From a virus: a stretch of DNA of 42,286 nt. This document shows positions 12,936 to 19,582 of the stretch, piece after piece. Location: IMG/VR virus record IMGVR_UViG_3300037069_000862, positions 1 through 42,286 of that record; one strand, 5' to 3'. Both the position numbers and the translations under genes were made by a program. Each line of letters begins with the position of its first letter. Positions within the stretch are counted from its first letter, which is position 1. The notes under the pieces were generated by a model that was not told the origin of the DNA, made no database searches, and saw nothing but the letters and a program-made list of their open reading frames with translations.

Positions 12936-14373
12936 GCCGCTCCACCTTGACTCGGGTCTGGTCGAACCCCGGTCCGCGCTTCAGCACCGGCAGCACCGTG
13001 ACCTTGAACAACGTGCGCACGGTCTCGGCGCGCACGTCGATAGGCTCGGCATCCCACTGCTCACGGGTGATGCCCGCCATCCGCGCCAGGAGCCGGCGGG
13101 ATGAAGTCTCCTGCAACTGCCCGCGCAGCTGCTCGATCTTGCGATCAAAGCTCACCAGCGACCGCACCAGCCACGCCGGATCGACGTCGGGGTGATCGGC
13201 CAGCTCATCCAGTTGCCCCTTCGCTACAGCCTTGCGCCGCTCGAGGCTGGCGATCTCGGCGCCCATACCTGGTTGTTCGGACTCGGCGTACACGGCTTCG
13301 ATGAAGGCAGGCTCGTTCAGCCGCCGCAGGACGCGACCGATCACGTACTCGTCCAGGTGGCGGATGTTGCGGGACACCCGGTTGGGGCAGTCCGGGTTCG
13401 AGCAGTAGTACTGCCGGGACTTCGCCGAGCGGCCCGTGATCGGCTTCGTCCAGAGCGGTCCATCGCACGAGCCGCATCGTGCATCACCCGACAGTAGGTG
13501 GATGCGCTCGCGACCGTGGGACGGGTAGAGCTCGGTCTTCCGCTTCAGCAGAGCCTTCACGTCCTCCCAGTCCTCCTGCGAGACGATCGGCTCCCACGTG
13601 CCTTCGTAGAGCTCGACGGGGGCATCCTTGTGCGGCTTGTACTCGACCAGTCCGGCGATCCGCGGTGAGACGAGCCACTGGCGAAACCCGGACGGTGTCC
13701 ACTTGTTCCCGTTGGTGGTGGTGCAGACCGTGTTCAGCCAGGCGATCACCCCGCCCTGCGACTGGCCGGCCAGCAGACGGGTCACGGCCTCGCGGCCGAT
13801 CTCAGCCTCTTCGGGGACCTGCTGCTCGAGGTCGTACAGCGGCTTTCCGGTGACGCCGAGCTCGCCGGTCGCGATGCCGAAGCCGAACGGGCGGTTGCCT
13901 CCACCGGTCGGCCGTCCTTCCTTGGCGCGCGCCTCGTTGGCTCGACGTACCCTGCGTGAGGTGTCCGCGGAAGCCTTGCACGCCTGAGCTACCTCGATGC
14001 GCAGGATGAACCGGTCGTCCTCACTGTTCAGGTCCTTGGTGCCTTGCGGTGACGCCATCGGGAAGTGCCTGTCGTCGGCGAGCTTGAGTAGGAGCTCGAG
14101 GTCCCAGGGCTGACGGATGAGCCGGTCGCCGTGGTACACAAGGATGCCGTCCAGCTTTCCGGCTTCGATGTCCGTGAGCATCTGCTCCCACTGGGGACGC
14201 TTGCGGTTCCGCTTCCACGCCGAGCGGGAGTTGTCGGGGTAGACCTTGGCCACCGACCAGCCCAACTGTTCCGCGAGTTTGCGGCAGTCGGCCTCCTGCC
14301 GCTCGACCTTCTCGAGCGAACCGTCCGGTGCGTAGCTCAGGCGGCAGTAGATCCCCGCGTTCTTCGGTGCCAT
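12928..14373 (-). CDS. int: Large serine recombinase (phage integrase)
   Basis: This 481-residue enzyme should recombine attP with a host attB through a Ser-linked intermediate. The resolvase domain starts AGIYCRLSYAPDGSLEKVERQ with nucleophile Ser13 in the Y-x-R-x-S motif. It continues with DNSRSAWKRNRKRPQW and LVYHGDRLIRQPWD, then the recombinase domain (RPFGFGI...LLAGQSQGGVIAWLN, TPSGFRQWLVSPRIAGL). A zinc ribbon has Cys in ARCGSCDGPLW and YYCSNPDCPN. A helical segment near 370-420 is the usual coiled coil, followed by the C-terminal region. All parts of the family are present. ATG 14373 lies six bases after a TATACT -10, so int may be leaderless. Confidence 0.95.
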   Translation of the reverse strand: MAPKNAGIYCRLSYAPDGSLEKVERQEADCRKLAEQLGWSVAKVYPDNSRSAWKRNRKRPQWEQMLTDIEAGKLDGILVYHGDRLIRQPWDLELLLKLADDRHFPMASPQGTKDLNSEDDRFILRIEVAQACKASADTSRRVRRANEARAKEGRPTGGGNRPFGFGIATGELGVTGKPLYDLEQQVPEEAEIGREAVTRLLAGQSQGGVIAWLNTVCTTTNGNKWTPSGFRQWLVSPRIAGLVEYKPHKDAPVELYEGTWEPIVSQEDWEDVKALLKRKTELYPSHGRERIHLLSGDARCGSCDGPLWTKPITGRSAKSRQYYCSNPDCPNRVSRNIRHLDEYVIGRVLRRLNEPAFIEAVYAESEQPGMGAEIASLERRKAVAKGQLDELADHPDVDPAWLVRSLVSFDRKIEQLRGQLQETSSRRLLARMAGITREQWDAEPIDVRAETVRTLFKVTVLPVLKRGPGFDQTRVKVERRV

Positions 14374-14379
14374 GCCCGG

Positions 14380-14385
14380 AGTATA
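14380..14385 (-). promoter_or_regulatory. Likely -10 of a leaderless int promoter
   Basis: On the minus strand TATACT (14385-14380) lies six bases before the int ATG, so the transcript would begin at or next to it. A -35 at the best distance would be CCGCGG (14408-14403), which is weak and straddles the proposed attP crossover. Integration would therefore replace the -35 region. Confidence 0.5.
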
Positions 14386-14433
14386 CGTGACATGTTGACA
14401 ATCCGCGGTCGGATCCCCAAGATGGCACGTATA
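14382..14433. other. Candidate attP site (52-bp imperfect inverted repeat)
   Basis: The arms 14382-14405 and 14410-14433 match in 19 of 24 positions when folded, with identical outer ends TATACGTG/CACGTATA and an identical inner ATCCG/CGGAT block. The centre is 14407-14408, bases GG, a non-palindromic dinucleotide as serine integrases require. Size, symmetry and position immediately upstream of int are those expected for a large serine integrase attP. The alternative is a symmetric operator between divergent promoters. Confidence 0.7.
14395..14423 (+). promoter_or_regulatory. Possible Ltp promoter inside attP
   Basis: TTGACA (14395-14400), 17 bp, then CAAGAT (14418-14423) reads toward the Ltp gene. 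A second -10-like TATAAG (14430-14435) lacks a matching -35. The proposed crossover lies in the spacer of the first pair, so integration would separate the -35 from the -10. Confidence 0.4.
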
Positions 14434-14463
14434 AGCTTTCTACAGGGGGAAGGACCCAACATC

Positions 14464-15048
14464 ATGAGTGAGTTCCAGGGCGCGCCGAGTCCGCAGCCCG
14501 TGCAGCACCCGTACCAGCCCAAGCCGCCGAAGAAGCACACCGTCCGCAACGTCATCCTCGGCGTGTTCGTCGGCATGTTCCTCGTGGTCGGTGGCTGCAC
14601 TGCGCTGATCGGTGGCGCCGGCCAGGACGCGAAGGCACCGGTGGACGTCACGTCGAAGGCGGGTACGCCGGTCGCACCGAAGCAGTCCACGCAGCCGTCG
14701 CCGAAGGTGACGCACAAGCCCGCACCGACGAAGCAGAAGCTGACCGCGGGTCAGGAGCAGGCGATCGGGGCGGCGCAGGACTACCTGTCGCTCAAGGCGT
14801 TCTCCCGCAAGGGCCTGATCGAGCAGCTGTCATCCCAGGCGGGCTCGGGCTTCTCGAAGGCCGACGCCACGTACGCCGTGGATCACATCGACGTGGACTG
14901 GAACGAGCAGGCCGTGAAGGCGGCGAACGAGTACCTCGCGATCCAGCACTTCTCCCGGAGTGGTTTGATCGAACAGCTGGAGTCGAGTGCGGGTTCGCAG
15001 TTCACCCACTCGCAGGCTGTGTACGGCGTGACGAAGGCGGGGCTGTGA
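14464..15048 (+). CDS. Ltp-family lipoprotein (superinfection exclusion)
   Basis: This 194-residue protein starts at ATG 14464 with the strong ribosome site AGGGGGAAGGA. A Pro-rich cytosolic N-terminus (28 aa) is followed by a membrane segment, VILGVFVGMFLVVGGCTALI, with a lipobox-like VVGGC at Cys45, then a Lys/Pro/Thr linker. The outer part has two host cell surface-exposed lipoprotein repeats of about 47 residues: AAQDYLSLKAFSRKGLIEQL near 103-122 and KAANEYLAIQHFSRSGLIEQL-type sequence near 152-172. This is the Ltp family, named for phage TP-J34, where it blocks DNA injection by incoming phages. It probably protects the lysogen. Confidence 0.88.
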   Translation: MSEFQGAPSPQPVQHPYQPKPPKKHTVRNVILGVFVGMFLVVGGCTALIGGAGQDAKAPVDVTSKAGTPVAPKQSTQPSPKVTHKPAPTKQKLTAGQEQAIGAAQDYLSLKAFSRKGLIEQLSSQAGSGFSKADATYAVDHIDVDWNEQAVKAANEYLAIQHFSRSGLIEQLESSAGSQFTHSQAVYGVTKAGL

Positions 15049-15251
15049 TGGACAAGGCGCGCGAGATCTACCGGGACGCGGTAGAACGGTGGCTGGCCGA
15101 GCCCAGCGGAACCTACGCTGGTCTGCACGGCATCCTCGTCGGCGTCATCGCGGAGAACCACCCTGAGCTACTCATCCGAGCGGCGGCCTTGGCTGACCAG
15201 TTTGTCTCGATTGAGCGGATCGTTGAGGAGCACGAGGCGATGCGCTCGTGA
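15048..15251 (+). CDS. Hypothetical protein (67 aa)
   Basis: ATG 15048 overlaps the Ltp stop (TGATG). The sequence begins MDKAREIYRDAVERWLAEPS and is largely helical, with LIRAAALADQFVSIERIVEE at the C-terminus. It is likely co-transcribed with Ltp. No family recognised. Confidence 0.6.
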   Translation: MDKAREIYRDAVERWLAEPSGTYAGLHGILVGVIAENHPELLIRAAALADQFVSIERIVEEHEAMRS

Positions 15252-15826
15252 GCGACCTGACCGCCGAGGAGCTCGAGCAGGGCCGGCGTAGCCTGCTGTC
15301 CCAGTTGCGGCGTGACCTGAAGCGTGACCTGTCCGAGTACCCGGTAGATGCAGCAACAATGAGAGACCTAGTGACAGTGCTGGAAGGTCTCGCGCCGAAG
15401 CCTGCTGACAACGGGTCCGCAGTCCCGTGGTCCGGCGAGCACACCGATACTCACTCGTTCGTCGGTGGCGTCTTAGCCATGTCCACTCCGAACGCGCCAT
15501 GGCACGACAGCGAAGCCGAGCCTGTGGGGGTGAGTGACGAAGCAGTCGCGAAGGCGTCCGAGGTGGTCGGTGCTGCGGCCCCGGATCTGGCCGCATACCC
15601 GGATCGCCTGGCCTACGCCACTCGTGCAGCCCTGGAAGCAGCACTGCCGTTCATGCAGCCTCAGGTAGTCGCATCCCGACCGACCAGGGATCAGATCGCT
15701 GCGGTCTGGCGTGACCACGTCTGGATCTCCGATGAGAGCCGCTGCTCGTGCGGCGACGGAGAGATCGAGCTCATGTCTCACCACGTCGCTGACGCTGTAC
15801 TCGCCCTCATGGGTGGTGCGGAGTAG
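15248..15826 (+). CDS. Hypothetical protein (192 aa)
   Basis: GTG 15248 overlaps the previous stop. N-terminal part is helical (LTAEELEQGRRSLLSQLRRD), a disordered Ser/Pro/His/Glu-rich middle follows, and the C-terminus has RPTRDQIAAVWRDHVW and CSCGDGEIELMSHHVADAV with a C-x-C and His pair. The last part resembles the small 'IAAVWRDH...CSCG' tail domains found in many actinophage early proteins. Function unknown. Largest unknown of the plus-strand island. Confidence 0.65.
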   Translation: MSDLTAEELEQGRRSLLSQLRRDLKRDLSEYPVDAATMRDLVTVLEGLAPKPADNGSAVPWSGEHTDTHSFVGGVLAMSTPNAPWHDSEAEPVGVSDEAVAKASEVVGAAAPDLAAYPDRLAYATRAALEAALPFMQPQVVASRPTRDQIAAVWRDHVWISDESRCSCGDGEIELMSHHVADAVLALMGGAE

Positions 15827-16002
15827 TGGCCAGGATCATCACGGTCAAGGACCCGAAGACCGGCCACGAGGAGACTCGCGAGTGGCCGGACGGCTTCAAG
15901 GCGATGGTTGTCTGCGATGACGGCTACTACCTGGACGGGACCGTCGGTTACAGGAACGGGACCATCATCGCCACCATCAAGAAGATACCTGACGGCGAGT
16001 AG
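15826..16002 (+). CDS. Hypothetical beta-rich protein (58 aa)
   Basis: GTG 15826 shares a base with the previous TAG stop (TAGTG). Sequence begins VARIITVKDPKTGHEETREW and contains YYLDGTVGYRNGTIIATIKK, all beta strand, so a small beta protein. No family recognised. Confidence 0.6.
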   Translation: MARIITVKDPKTGHEETREWPDGFKAMVVCDDGYYLDGTVGYRNGTIIATIKKIPDGE

Positions 16003-16024
16003 CGGTACCCTCGGACATAGCAAT

Positions 16025-16059
16025 GCTCCCCCACCTCGCGGCAGGCGAGATGAGGGAGC
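16025..16059. terminator. Hairpin ending the first plus-strand gene group
   Basis: A 15-bp stem with a 5-base loop: GCTCCCCCACCTCGC pairs with GCGAGATGAGGGAGC (16025-16039 and 16045-16059). It has two A/C mismatches on the plus strand that become G-U pairs on the minus-strand RNA. No U-run follows. It lies 22 bases after the stop of the 58-aa gene and could be a terminator or an attenuator. Confidence 0.45.
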
Positions 16060-16081
16060 GGGATCGAACAGGAGTCGACCC

Positions 16082-16117
16082 ATGACGAACGATAGCAAGA
16101 CCGAGGCTGGTGCCTGA
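16082..16117 (+). CDS. 11-residue leader peptide
   Basis: ATG 16082 lies seven bases after AGGAG (16070-16074). It encodes MTNDSKTEAGA, and its stop overlaps the next ATG (TGATG at 16115-16119). The strong ribosome site belongs to this tiny frame and not to the following gene, so the following gene is probably translated by coupling. Confidence 0.45.
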   Translation: MTNDSKTEAGA

Positions 16118-16326
16118 TGGCGATCAGCGCGAGACTGACCATCACCGACAGCCCGCCGTACGCAGGCGAAGAGCGGGTGATGACCCTCATGCGGAGCGAA
16201 GAGGACTCGTCGCTGGCCGTCCTTTCTGTCGGTGGCTACGACTTCCGTCTGACGCGAGACGAGCTTCGCGAGCTGGGCAGCTTCGCACTCACGCTCTGCA
16301 CTCAGCTTCCCGTAGGTCGGGCGTGA
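16117..16326 (+). CDS. Hypothetical protein (69 aa)
   Basis: ATG 16117 overlaps the leader-peptide stop. The protein begins MAISARLTITDSPPYAGEER and is beta-rich at first, then has a helical LTRDELRELGSFALTLCTQL. Small alpha/beta protein without known family. Confidence 0.55.
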   Translation: MAISARLTITDSPPYAGEERVMTLMRSEEDSSLAVLSVGGYDFRLTRDELRELGSFALTLCTQLPVGRA

Positions 16327-16532
16327 CCCCCGTGGATGACCTGGCACCCGAGACCCCGCTCAAGCTGAAGGCAACGACTGCCGTAGGGGCGCTCAATGCG
16401 CTCTCCGGGCAGGACGACCCTGAGAGCGACCACAGCAAGGCTGACACGATCCTGCTGGCCACCGTGCCGAACTCGGTGCGTGAGGCGTACATCGAACTCG
16501 TCAAGCGTTCGAAGTGGTGGGCCAGCGCATGA
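16323..16532 (+). CDS. Hypothetical helical protein (69 aa)
   Basis: GTG 16323 overlaps the previous stop (GTGA). It contains LKLKATTAVGALNALSGQ and SVREAYIELVKRSKWWASA, helical and slightly basic at the end. No family recognised. Confidence 0.55.
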   Translation: MTPVDDLAPETPLKLKATTAVGALNALSGQDDPESDHSKADTILLATVPNSVREAYIELVKRSKWWASA

Positions 16533-16756
16533 CCGAGACACCCGCGTACCCCGGTTACGCCACCCCAACCTTCACGGTATTCGGTGGCCGCTGGTTCGTC
16601 GGTGCCAGTCCGTGGAGGCCGAATGTCGGCTGGGTCAGCTACCACGCATCGGGTTACACCGCCGACGATGAGCGAGGGGCGTACGTCGGGTTGTTCCCTG
16701 ACAAGCAGGCTGCCGGCGAAGCGCTCGTGAAGCACGCAGGATACGAGGTGTTGTGA
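16529..16756 (+). CDS. Hypothetical protein (75 aa)
   Basis: ATG 16529 overlaps the previous stop (ATGA). It is rich in aromatic and Gly residues (ATPTFTVFGGRWFVGASPW) with a C-terminal helix (GLFPDKQAAGEALVKHAGYE). No known family. Confidence 0.6.
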   Translation: MTETPAYPGYATPTFTVFGGRWFVGASPWRPNVGWVSYHASGYTADDERGAYVGLFPDKQAAGEALVKHAGYEVL

Positions 16757-16893
16757 TGGACGAACAGAAGCTGCTGGAAGCGCCTGAGCCGCCGATAGCC
16801 GTACGTGAGGTGCTGTTCTCCGTGAATGACGCGGGCCAGCGCATCTTCCGAATCGTGACGTTCTCTCAGTGGGAAGTGGTGCCAGAACAATGA
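16756..16893 (+). CDS. Small hypothetical protein (45 aa)
   Basis: ATG 16756 shares the previous TGA (TGATG). It begins MDEQKLLEAPEPPIAVREVL and ends IVTFSQWEVVPEQ. Short and coupled, below normal gene-size cut-offs. No function known. Confidence 0.55.
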   Translation: MDEQKLLEAPEPPIAVREVLFSVNDAGQRIFRIVTFSQWEVVPEQ

Positions 16894-17021
16894 CCGAGAC
16901 CGCTGATTGCCGTTGCGGGACGATCCTGTCCCCGCAGTTCGAGTACGTCCCCGGTCCGCATCACGAGGTGGGCTGTGACCTGCGGCGTGAACCTGCCGAC
17001 GAAGGAGAGGCGGAGGAATGA
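16890..17021 (+). CDS. Small Cys/His protein (43 aa)
   Basis: ATG 16890 overlaps the previous stop (ATGA). It begins MTETADCRCGTILSPQFEYV and continues with PHHEVGCD, so Cys-x-Cys plus His-His and Cys could form one metal site. It ends in a Glu-rich tail. Function unknown. Confidence 0.55.
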   Translation: MTETADCRCGTILSPQFEYVPGPHHEVGCDLRREPADEGEAEE

Positions 17022-17239
17022 CCGAGCATCCGTTGAAATGGCTCAGCCAGCTCGACGACACGATCGCGCCTGCCGACTTCCTGATCGAGCTGCGACGTAT
17101 CGCCGACTCGCTGGAGGCGTTCACCGGGAGGAAGGCGTGTGACGGCGTGAAGAACGCCAAGCCGTGCGTCCTGGATCCGAACCACGTCGGCCACCACGCC
17201 TCCGGTGACGGCAGGCTGCATTGGCTGGACGAAGACTAG
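17018..17239 (+). CDS. Hypothetical protein with Cys/His C-terminus (73 aa)
   Basis: ATG 17018 overlaps the previous stop. The N-terminal half is helical (LKWLSQLDDTIAPADFLIEL, RRIADSLEAFTG) and the second half has KACDGVKNAKPCVLDPNHVG with a HH pair and RLHWLDED. Repeated CxxxxxxxC and His spacing suggests a zinc site. Last gene of the plus-strand island. Confidence 0.6.
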   Translation: MTEHPLKWLSQLDDTIAPADFLIELRRIADSLEAFTGRKACDGVKNAKPCVLDPNHVGHHASGDGRLHWLDED

Positions 17240-17351
17240 GTTTCGCTTTCCTTTGGTCCCCTGATGCTGCTTCGGCTAGTCACCGTCGCAGCCCAGTGGG
17301 GTGTTGACCCGGGCTCGGTACCGGGGAACTCGCCGCCAGGGAACGCGAAAA

Positions 17352-17390
17352 GCGCCTCCAACCCCCCTGGCAAGTGGGGGTTGGAGGCGC
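17352..17390. terminator. Strong bidirectional terminator
   Basis: A perfect 15-bp stem (GCGCCTCCAACCCCC and its complement at 17352-17366 and 17376-17390) with a 9-base loop. A T-containing tail follows on the plus strand and an A-run precedes it (CGCGAAAA), which is a U-run on the minus strand. It lies between the convergent plus-strand island and the late operon and should end both. Confidence 0.85.
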
Positions 17391-17401
17391 GTCTCTTGTG
17401 T

Positions 17402-17494
17402 TCAGTGGACGTTCAGCGTGATCCGGATGCCTACCAGGTACAGCACCAGGAGAAGCGCCGCGATACCGATGAGGACCCACACCCAGCGAGGCAT
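17402..17494 (-). CDS. Tiny membrane protein (30 aa)
   Basis: ATG 17494 has GGGAG nine bases upstream and is adjacent to the holin stop (TGACATG). It encodes MPRWVWVLIGIAALLLVLYL followed by VGIRITLNVH, a single membrane span over nearly the whole peptide. It is the last gene of the late operon, after the holin candidate. It may be a second lysis factor or holin modulator (inference). Confidence 0.55.
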   Translation of the reverse strand: MPRWVWVLIGIAALLLVLYLVGIRITLNVH

Positions 17495-17495
17495 G

Positions 17496-17744
17496 TCACA
17501 GGTCTCCCGGCTCGACTGGCTTCGGCTTGTTCTCCGTCTTGTACACCACGGCCGCCAGCGCGCCACCAGTAGCAGCAGCGGTGATCACAGCGATCAGGCC
17601 GCCGTGCACCCACTCAGTACCTGAGATGCCGTCACTGTCGACAGTCAGCCAGTACGCCGCAGCAGGAGCGACCAGACCAGCCAGAGCGCCGACGACCCCG
17701 GCATACTTCGCCTTCGTCGCCTGCAGCAGATCACCGGTGGCCAT
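17496..17744 (-). CDS. Putative holin (82 aa, two membrane spans)
   Basis: The protein has two hydrophobic segments, GVVGALAGLVAPAAAYWLTV (residues about 16-36) and GGLIAVITAAATGGALAAVV (48-67), with a polar linker and a charged tail KTENKPKPVEPGDL. That is the usual shape of small holins of actinophages. It lies directly downstream of the endolysin gene (two bases between the stop and its ATG 17744), which supports a holin that forms pores for the endolysin. Holins have no conserved sequence, so the call rests on topology and position. Confidence 0.7.
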   Translation of the reverse strand: MATGDLLQATKAKYAGVVGALAGLVAPAAAYWLTVDSDGISGTEWVHGGLIAVITAAATGGALAAVVYKTENKPKPVEPGDL

Positions 17745-17746
17745 GA

Positions 17747-18574
17747 TCAGACTTTCGGGGTGAGGGCCGCGGCGAGCGCGTTGAGCGCGTCGGTCTGGGC
17801 CTTCATGGCGTCGAGCACGGCCTTGCGGTAGTCGACCTCCTGCTGGTGGTAGACACCGCCCGTACCGCCGGGGCTGTAGAAGTCACGCAGGTAGTCCCGC
17901 ATGCCGTCGCTTACGTCTTGAGCAGACAAGGTGTCCTCCGTGGGTGGTGGTGTGGGTTTGACGGGCGGCTTGGCCGGCGTGGATGCCTTGCCGGCGGCGA
18001 GCATCGCGGAGAAGCTCACTCCACCCGGGTCTCCGTGGTCGTTGCCGGGGATCTGGGCGTGGCAGAAGTGCCCACCCTTGGTCGTCCACGTCGTCCGGCT
18101 CCGCGAGCTCTCAGGGACGTTGTGGGGCGGGGACTCGATGAACACCGGGAACGCGCCCGCCGGCTGCACGTCGGGGATGCCCCACGACCTGATCGCCGCC
18201 ATGAGTGCACGCCAGTTCGGGCCGGGCTTCCAGTAGGCCGTGAACGGCTTGGCCGAGTAGGCGATCACCTCGACCTGGATGCACACCTTCCCGACCCGGT
18301 TCGTACGGGTGGTGCCGTCGTTCTTCAACGCCCTGCCGGACACGTTGAGCGGCATGAACTGGCCGAGCCTGTCCGTGACCGGGTCGTACAGCACCTGCGG
18401 TTCCGCGCCCTTGTTGGTGAGGACCCGGATCATCGAGGTCCACACGGCGCTCGTGCCGGGCTGCGCCTCGGTGGCGTGCCACACGACCCGCGGCGGAGCG
18501 GTGGATGTGATGGTGCCGCCCGGCGATGAAGGGGTGATCCGTTCGGCGCCGGGGATCCAGAGTGTTCCAGCCAT
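17747..18574 (-). CDS. Endolysin, amidase-type peptidoglycan hydrolase
   Basis: The 275-residue protein carries an N-acetylmuramoyl-L-alanine amidase-like domain in residues 1-190. Candidate zinc/catalytic residues are His33 in VVWHATEA and His169/His172/His180 in GHFCHAQIPGNDHGDPG. A Pro-rich linker (PAKPPVKPTPPPTEDT) leads to a helical C-terminal part (residues about 210-275: YLRDFYSPGG, then VDYRKAVLDAMKAQTDALN), which may mediate cell-wall binding or dimerisation. ATG 18574 has GGGGAG six bases upstream. The next gene is the holin candidate, forming a lysis cassette. Confidence 0.82.
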   Translation of the reverse strand: MAGTLWIPGAERITPSSPGGTITSTAPPRVVWHATEAQPGTSAVWTSMIRVLTNKGAEPQVLYDPVTDRLGQFMPLNVSGRALKNDGTTRTNRVGKVCIQVEVIAYSAKPFTAYWKPGPNWRALMAAIRSWGIPDVQPAGAFPVFIESPPHNVPESSRSRTTWTTKGGHFCHAQIPGNDHGDPGGVSFSAMLAAGKASTPAKPPVKPTPPPTEDTLSAQDVSDGMRDYLRDFYSPGGTGGVYHQQEVDYRKAVLDAMKAQTDALNALAAALTPKV

Positions 18575-18615
18575 GACAGCTCCCCGTCTTCACTCGGTTT
18601 AATTCAGGTCTTGAA

Positions 18616-18969
18616 CTAAAGGTCCAGGGGCGGCGGGTCAGGAAATTCCTCATCAGGTAGCGCGCTTCGTAAACGCCTAACGATGATCCAGTCCCACCGC
18701 ATGTGCTCCCGGTTGCGGAGCCGTATCGCCTCACGTTCCCGTGCGGCCTCGGCCCGTTCCCGTTCCTGCTTCTCACGGTCTTCCTCACGGTCGGCCTCGA
18801 CCGCTTCCAGGCGCGCAGCGAGACGATTGAGCTCGGCTGTCTGCCTGTCACTGAAGCCGCTGTACAGCTGGCCAGCGTTGGACTCCTTCGCGCTCTGACG
18901 GGTCCACCGCCCTCCGAATAGGCCAACCACCAGCGCACCAGCTCCGACCGCCACTTGTCCCCAGTCCAC
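18616..18969 (-). CDS. Membrane-anchored coiled-coil protein (117 aa)
   Basis: GTG 18969 overlaps the previous TAG stop (TAGTG); the frame to 19245 is a shadow of the gene above. The N-terminus has a hydrophobic GQVAVGAGALVVGLFGG segment, then a long charged coil (residues about 42-92: LNRLAARLEAVEADREEDRE and Arg/Glu-rich repeats) and an acidic Pro tail. A spanin-like or lysis-accessory protein is possible by position before the endolysin, but actinophages usually lack classical spanins. Confidence 0.6.
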   Translation of the reverse strand: MDWGQVAVGAGALVVGLFGGRWTRQSAKESNAGQLYSGFSDRQTAELNRLAARLEAVEADREEDREKQERERAEAAREREAIRLRNREHMRWDWIIVRRLRSALPDEEFPDPPPLDL

Positions 18970-19385
18970 TAGGCCTCCCGCTGGACAGGCGCCCGGTCGA
19001 GACCGCGCGCGCATGCCGTGATGAATACGACGAAGATCGCGATCGACGTGGAGCCCCTCCATCCATCCGGGTAGGCGAACAGGTCCCAGCCGATCAGGCT
19101 CGCGACCCAGCCGAACGCGTACGACACGAACCGCACCAGGACAGGCACCAGCAGCCATCCCCATGCGTCGGCGTCGAGCTTGCGGTACAGCGACGCACCG
19201 ATCGCCAACAGGCCCGGGAGTCCCCACAGTGCGACCCGGATCCACACCGGGAACTGTTCGTCCAGCAGCTGACTGCGCTTCAACGGTGCGATAGCTATCC
19301 CCAGCGCGGTGAGGGTCCAGAGGACCCCCAGCATCGCGAGAGCGACACCGCGGTTACCGGCATGCTTCAGGAGGCGCTTCGGCAT
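18969..19385 (-). CDS. Four-span membrane protein (138 aa)
   Basis: ATG 19385. Four hydrophobic segments: ALAMLGVLWTLTALGIAIA, VALWGLPGLLAIGASLY, WGWLLVPVLVRFVSYAFGW and TSIAIFVVFITACARGL, with a basic N-terminus MPKRLLKHAGNRG. It resembles multi-span proteins commonly found near the lysis module of actinophages; it may be a holin or a lysogeny-related membrane protein. No recognised family. Confidence 0.65.
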   Translation of the reverse strand: MPKRLLKHAGNRGVALAMLGVLWTLTALGIAIAPLKRSQLLDEQFPVWIRVALWGLPGLLAIGASLYRKLDADAWGWLLVPVLVRFVSYAFGWVASLIGWDLFAYPDGWRGSTSIAIFVVFITACARGLDRAPVQREA

Positions 19386-19405
19386 GGATTCTCATCCCCA
19401 GAGGT

Positions 19406-19582
19406 TCAGATCTCGTCTGATGGTTCGCCGGCGGGGGCTTGGCCGGGTGGATCAGGTAACCGCCGCACAGCGAACACCGTGATCAGGGCACGGAACGCGC
19501 CGTCGATCGCGGCCTGGTTCTCCTCGAGCTTCTCGACCCTCGCGATCAGCTCGTTCAGCATCTGCTCGGTACCGTCAGGCAT
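19406..19582 (-). CDS. Small coiled-coil protein (58 aa)
   Basis: ATG 19582 shares the stop of the PIG-L gene (TGATG). It starts MPDGTEQMLNELIARVEKLE and forms a heptad helix to about residue 40, then a Pro/Gly-rich tail. Many tail modules carry such a short coiled-coil peptide between fibre and lysis genes. Function unknown. Confidence 0.6.
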   Translation of the reverse strand: MPDGTEQMLNELIARVEKLEENQAAIDGAFRALITVFAVRRLPDPPGQAPAGEPSDEI

